A stretch of 7,560 nt of DNA. It comes from Mycoplasmataceae bacterium (GTDB lineage Bacteria > Bacillota_I > Bacilli_A > Mycoplasmatales > Mycoplasmoidaceae). Every line of letters starts with the position of its first letter. The first letter of the stretch is position 1. Below, one piece after another: positions 6,818-7,560 of this stretch. The stretch spans positions 1 to 7,560 of the forward strand of contig JAHHTI010000050.1 of the NCBI GenBank assembly GCA_020024735.1, given 5' to 3'. The position numbers and the translations under genes are program-made. Under the pieces are notes generated by a model. The model was not told the DNA's origin, searched no databases, and was given only the letters and a program-made list of their open reading frames with translations.

Positions 6818-7030
6818 ATGGTACTTAATTTTACGAAGAGTGAGAACTTAGATGCACAAGTTTGTATACTAAATGGAACTACACAACAACCATTTTCTTA
6901 CACAGATTTAATAAAATCATTATTAAATAATGAAGTTGTAACTTGCGAATTTTCTGAAAATTATTCATTATCAGAAATGGAACAGATCAAAGAACTAATA
7001 AATAAAATAATTGAGATATCAAAAAATTAA
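6818..7030 (+). CDS. Small protein of unknown function coupled to the PHP-ATPase
   Basis: A 70-residue protein I do not recognise. Its ATG lies one base after the PHP-ATPase stop, so it is almost certainly co-transcribed and likely depends on translational coupling. No separate Shine-Dalgarno is visible. The sequence suggests a small alpha/beta fold: strand AQVCIL (13-18), helix SYTDLIKSLLN (27-37), strand VVTCEF (40-45), then an amphipathic helix from Leu51 to about Ser68. It has no signal peptide, membrane segment or obvious zinc site; its two cysteines (16 and 43) sit in the two predicted strands. The tight linkage suggests a partner of the ATPase, such as a regulator, an antitoxin-like inhibitor or a sensor. 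None of these can be chosen from sequence. Confidence 0.7.
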   Translation: MVLNFTKSENLDAQVCILNGTTQQPFSYTDLIKSLLNNEVVTCEFSENYSLSEMEQIKELINKIIEISKN

Positions 7031-7057
7031 TTGAGAATCCAATTTGATAGTTTTTTT
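7029..7057 (+). terminator. Weak terminator-like hairpin with T-run after the small gene
   Basis: AATTG (7029-7033) pairs with CAATT (7040-7044) around a 6-nt loop. A run of seven Ts follows at 7051-7057. The stem is short and starts inside the stop codon, and the T-run is 6 nt away from it, so termination here may be partial. Confidence 0.3.
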
Positions 7058-7077
7058 GAATTAGACCGTAATACAAA

Positions 7078-7198
7078 CTGTGTCAATCCTTAACAAACTA
7101 AATTATCTTTAATTTTACTTTCGGATAAATATCTGTCAATCAGGTATATTTGAATCTATCTTAAACTAAATAAAAGATAAGCTAAAGGATTAACACAG
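7078..7198. repeat. Long nested inverted repeat
   Basis: The outer arms CTGTGTCAATCCTT (7078-7091) and AAGGATTAACACAG (7185-7198) are complementary at 13 of 14 positions. The inner arms TTATCTTT (7103-7110) and AAAGATAA (7173-7180) are perfectly complementary. TGTCAATC occurs at 7081-7088 and 7134-7141, with a one-base variant inverted at 7189-7196. AAACTAAAT is repeated directly at 7095-7103 and 7163-7171. Two nested arms in register indicate a folded RNA or DNA element. Confidence 0.55.
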
Positions 7199-7273
7199 CT
7201 CTATTTACATAGCCTTTTGATTTGCAAAATAATTGTATATTATTAAAAGTTGTAATTAAAAAATATAGAATCA

Positions 7274-7309
7274 AATAACTCCTCTTGGGAATATCTATGA
7301 GGAGTTATT
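7274..7309. terminator. Perfect 11-bp hairpin, probable bidirectional terminator
   Basis: AATAACTCCTC (7274-7284) pairs perfectly with GAGGAGTTATT (7299-7309) across a 14-nt loop. The flanks are A/T-rich, with an A-run at 7258-7263 that reads as Ts on the minus strand. It lies between a rightward operon and a leftward gene, where convergent transcription would need stopping. The loop is longer than in most intrinsic terminators. Confidence 0.55.
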
Positions 7310-7380
7310 ATATTTAAAATAAATTTTTATAATATACTATAGCTCTAATATTCATAAAGTTATAGCTTATAATGTATTTT

Positions 7381-7434
7381 GTCAAGGTGATATATATATT
7401 TATACACTAAATAATTTATATATCATTAGTTGAC
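7381..7434. repeat. AT-rich imperfect palindrome
   Basis: GTCAA (7381-7385) pairs with TTGAC (7430-7434), and TGATATATA (7388-7396) pairs with TATATATCA (7417-7425), with a small asymmetric internal loop and a 20-nt apex. It begins 6 nt beyond the stop of the leftward partial gene. It may end that transcript or bind a protein. Much of its pairing is simple TA repeat, so significance is limited. Confidence 0.35.
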
Positions 7435-7440
7435 TATGTG

Positions 7441-7560
7441 TCACTTTGCTTTCGGCAACCGGATTTTCTTATTTTTCTCTTCCCAATCATCCACATAGTT
7501 ATTCAATGCTTCATTGATAACATCCTTCAAAAGAGTCCCTTCCACAAGGGAAATGTATTT
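7441..7560 (-). CDS. C-terminal end of an unidentified leftward gene
   Basis: The last 39 residues and stop (7441-7443) of a leftward gene whose start lies beyond the window. The segment contains SLVEGTLLKDVINEALNNY and then VDDWEEKNKKIRLPKAK, a helix followed by a charged, lysine-rich tail. Richer base composition and codon use than the island genes suggest it belongs to the backbone. The helix resembles the last helix of small ribbon-helix-helix-like DNA-binding proteins seen on Bacteroidetes mobile elements, but this is a weak impression. The reading frame is well supported by its protein-like composition; its identity is not. Confidence 0.55.
   Translation of the reverse strand, partial: KYISLVEGTLLKDVINEALNNYVDDWEEKNKKIRLPKAK

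Larger units (their letters stand above)
7031..7440. other. Structured non-coding region at the right end of the island
   Basis: About 410 nt with no convincing gene on either strand. It contains a T-run after the small gene, a long imperfect inverted repeat (7078-7198), a perfect 11-bp hairpin (7274-7309) and an AT-rich imperfect palindrome (7381-7434). The last one sits directly downstream of the leftward gene at the right edge. The density of inverted repeats fits a junction between cargo and backbone, which is inference. Confidence 0.5.

Noticed and set aside
7078..7198. Integron attC-like site
   Set aside because: The length and imperfect pairing are suggestive, but the RYYYAAC and GTTRRRY core boxes are not at the ends, and no integrase gene is present.
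7078..7198. MITE with terminal inverted repeats
   Set aside because: No target-site duplication is visible outside the 14-nt arms, and only one copy is in the window.
1..7560. CRISPR array, tRNA or rRNA gene, insertion sequence or transposase
   Set aside because: I saw no regularly spaced repeats, no cloverleaf with the usual conserved T-loop sequence, and no transposase or integrase motif in any long frame.

Overview
This window is an AT-rich island that looks like the accessory part of a Bacteroidetes (probably gut Bacteroidales) mobile element. That placement is inference. It rests on the low GC, the weak or missing Shine-Dalgarno sequences, several matches to the Bacteroides promoter element TAnnTTTG, and flanks with different composition. 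The first 240 bases are about 46% GC by my count and rich in hairpins, whereas the interior is visibly much more AT-rich.

Layout. Bases 1-314 hold no convincing gene but contain three strong stem-loops (3-53, 93-123, 166-236), followed by a terminator-like hairpin (273-300). A leftward operon runs from 4188 to 315: a small XRE-type regulator, two tandem 5-methylcytosine methyltransferases and a restriction endonuclease with a C-terminal PD-(D/E)XK domain. The genes are very close: 24 nt, then a 16-nt overlap (or a TAATG junction), then 5 nt. Two m5C methyltransferases plus one large endonuclease fit a Type IIS-like system with an asymmetric target, where each enzyme protects one strand. Bases 4189-4509 form a divergent control region. 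Rightward from 4510 lies a 768-residue protein fusing a PHP phosphoesterase domain to an ABC/SMC-type ATPase (TrlF-like), then a coupled 70-residue protein of unknown function one base later. Bases 7031-7440 are non-coding and structured. At 7441-7560 the C-terminal end of a leftward gene enters from the right edge.

How it works together. I read this as a two-module defence island. The leftward operon would modify host DNA and cut unmodified DNA, with the XRE protein as likely controller. The divergent PHP-ATPase plus small protein would be a second, nucleotide- or nucleic-acid-directed module. The restriction-modification assignment is well supported by motifs. A defence role for the PHP-ATPase pair is inference from family and context. 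The least explained items are the 70-residue protein, a changed metal-ligand position in the PHP domain, the left hairpin cluster, and the long inverted repeat at 7078-7198.
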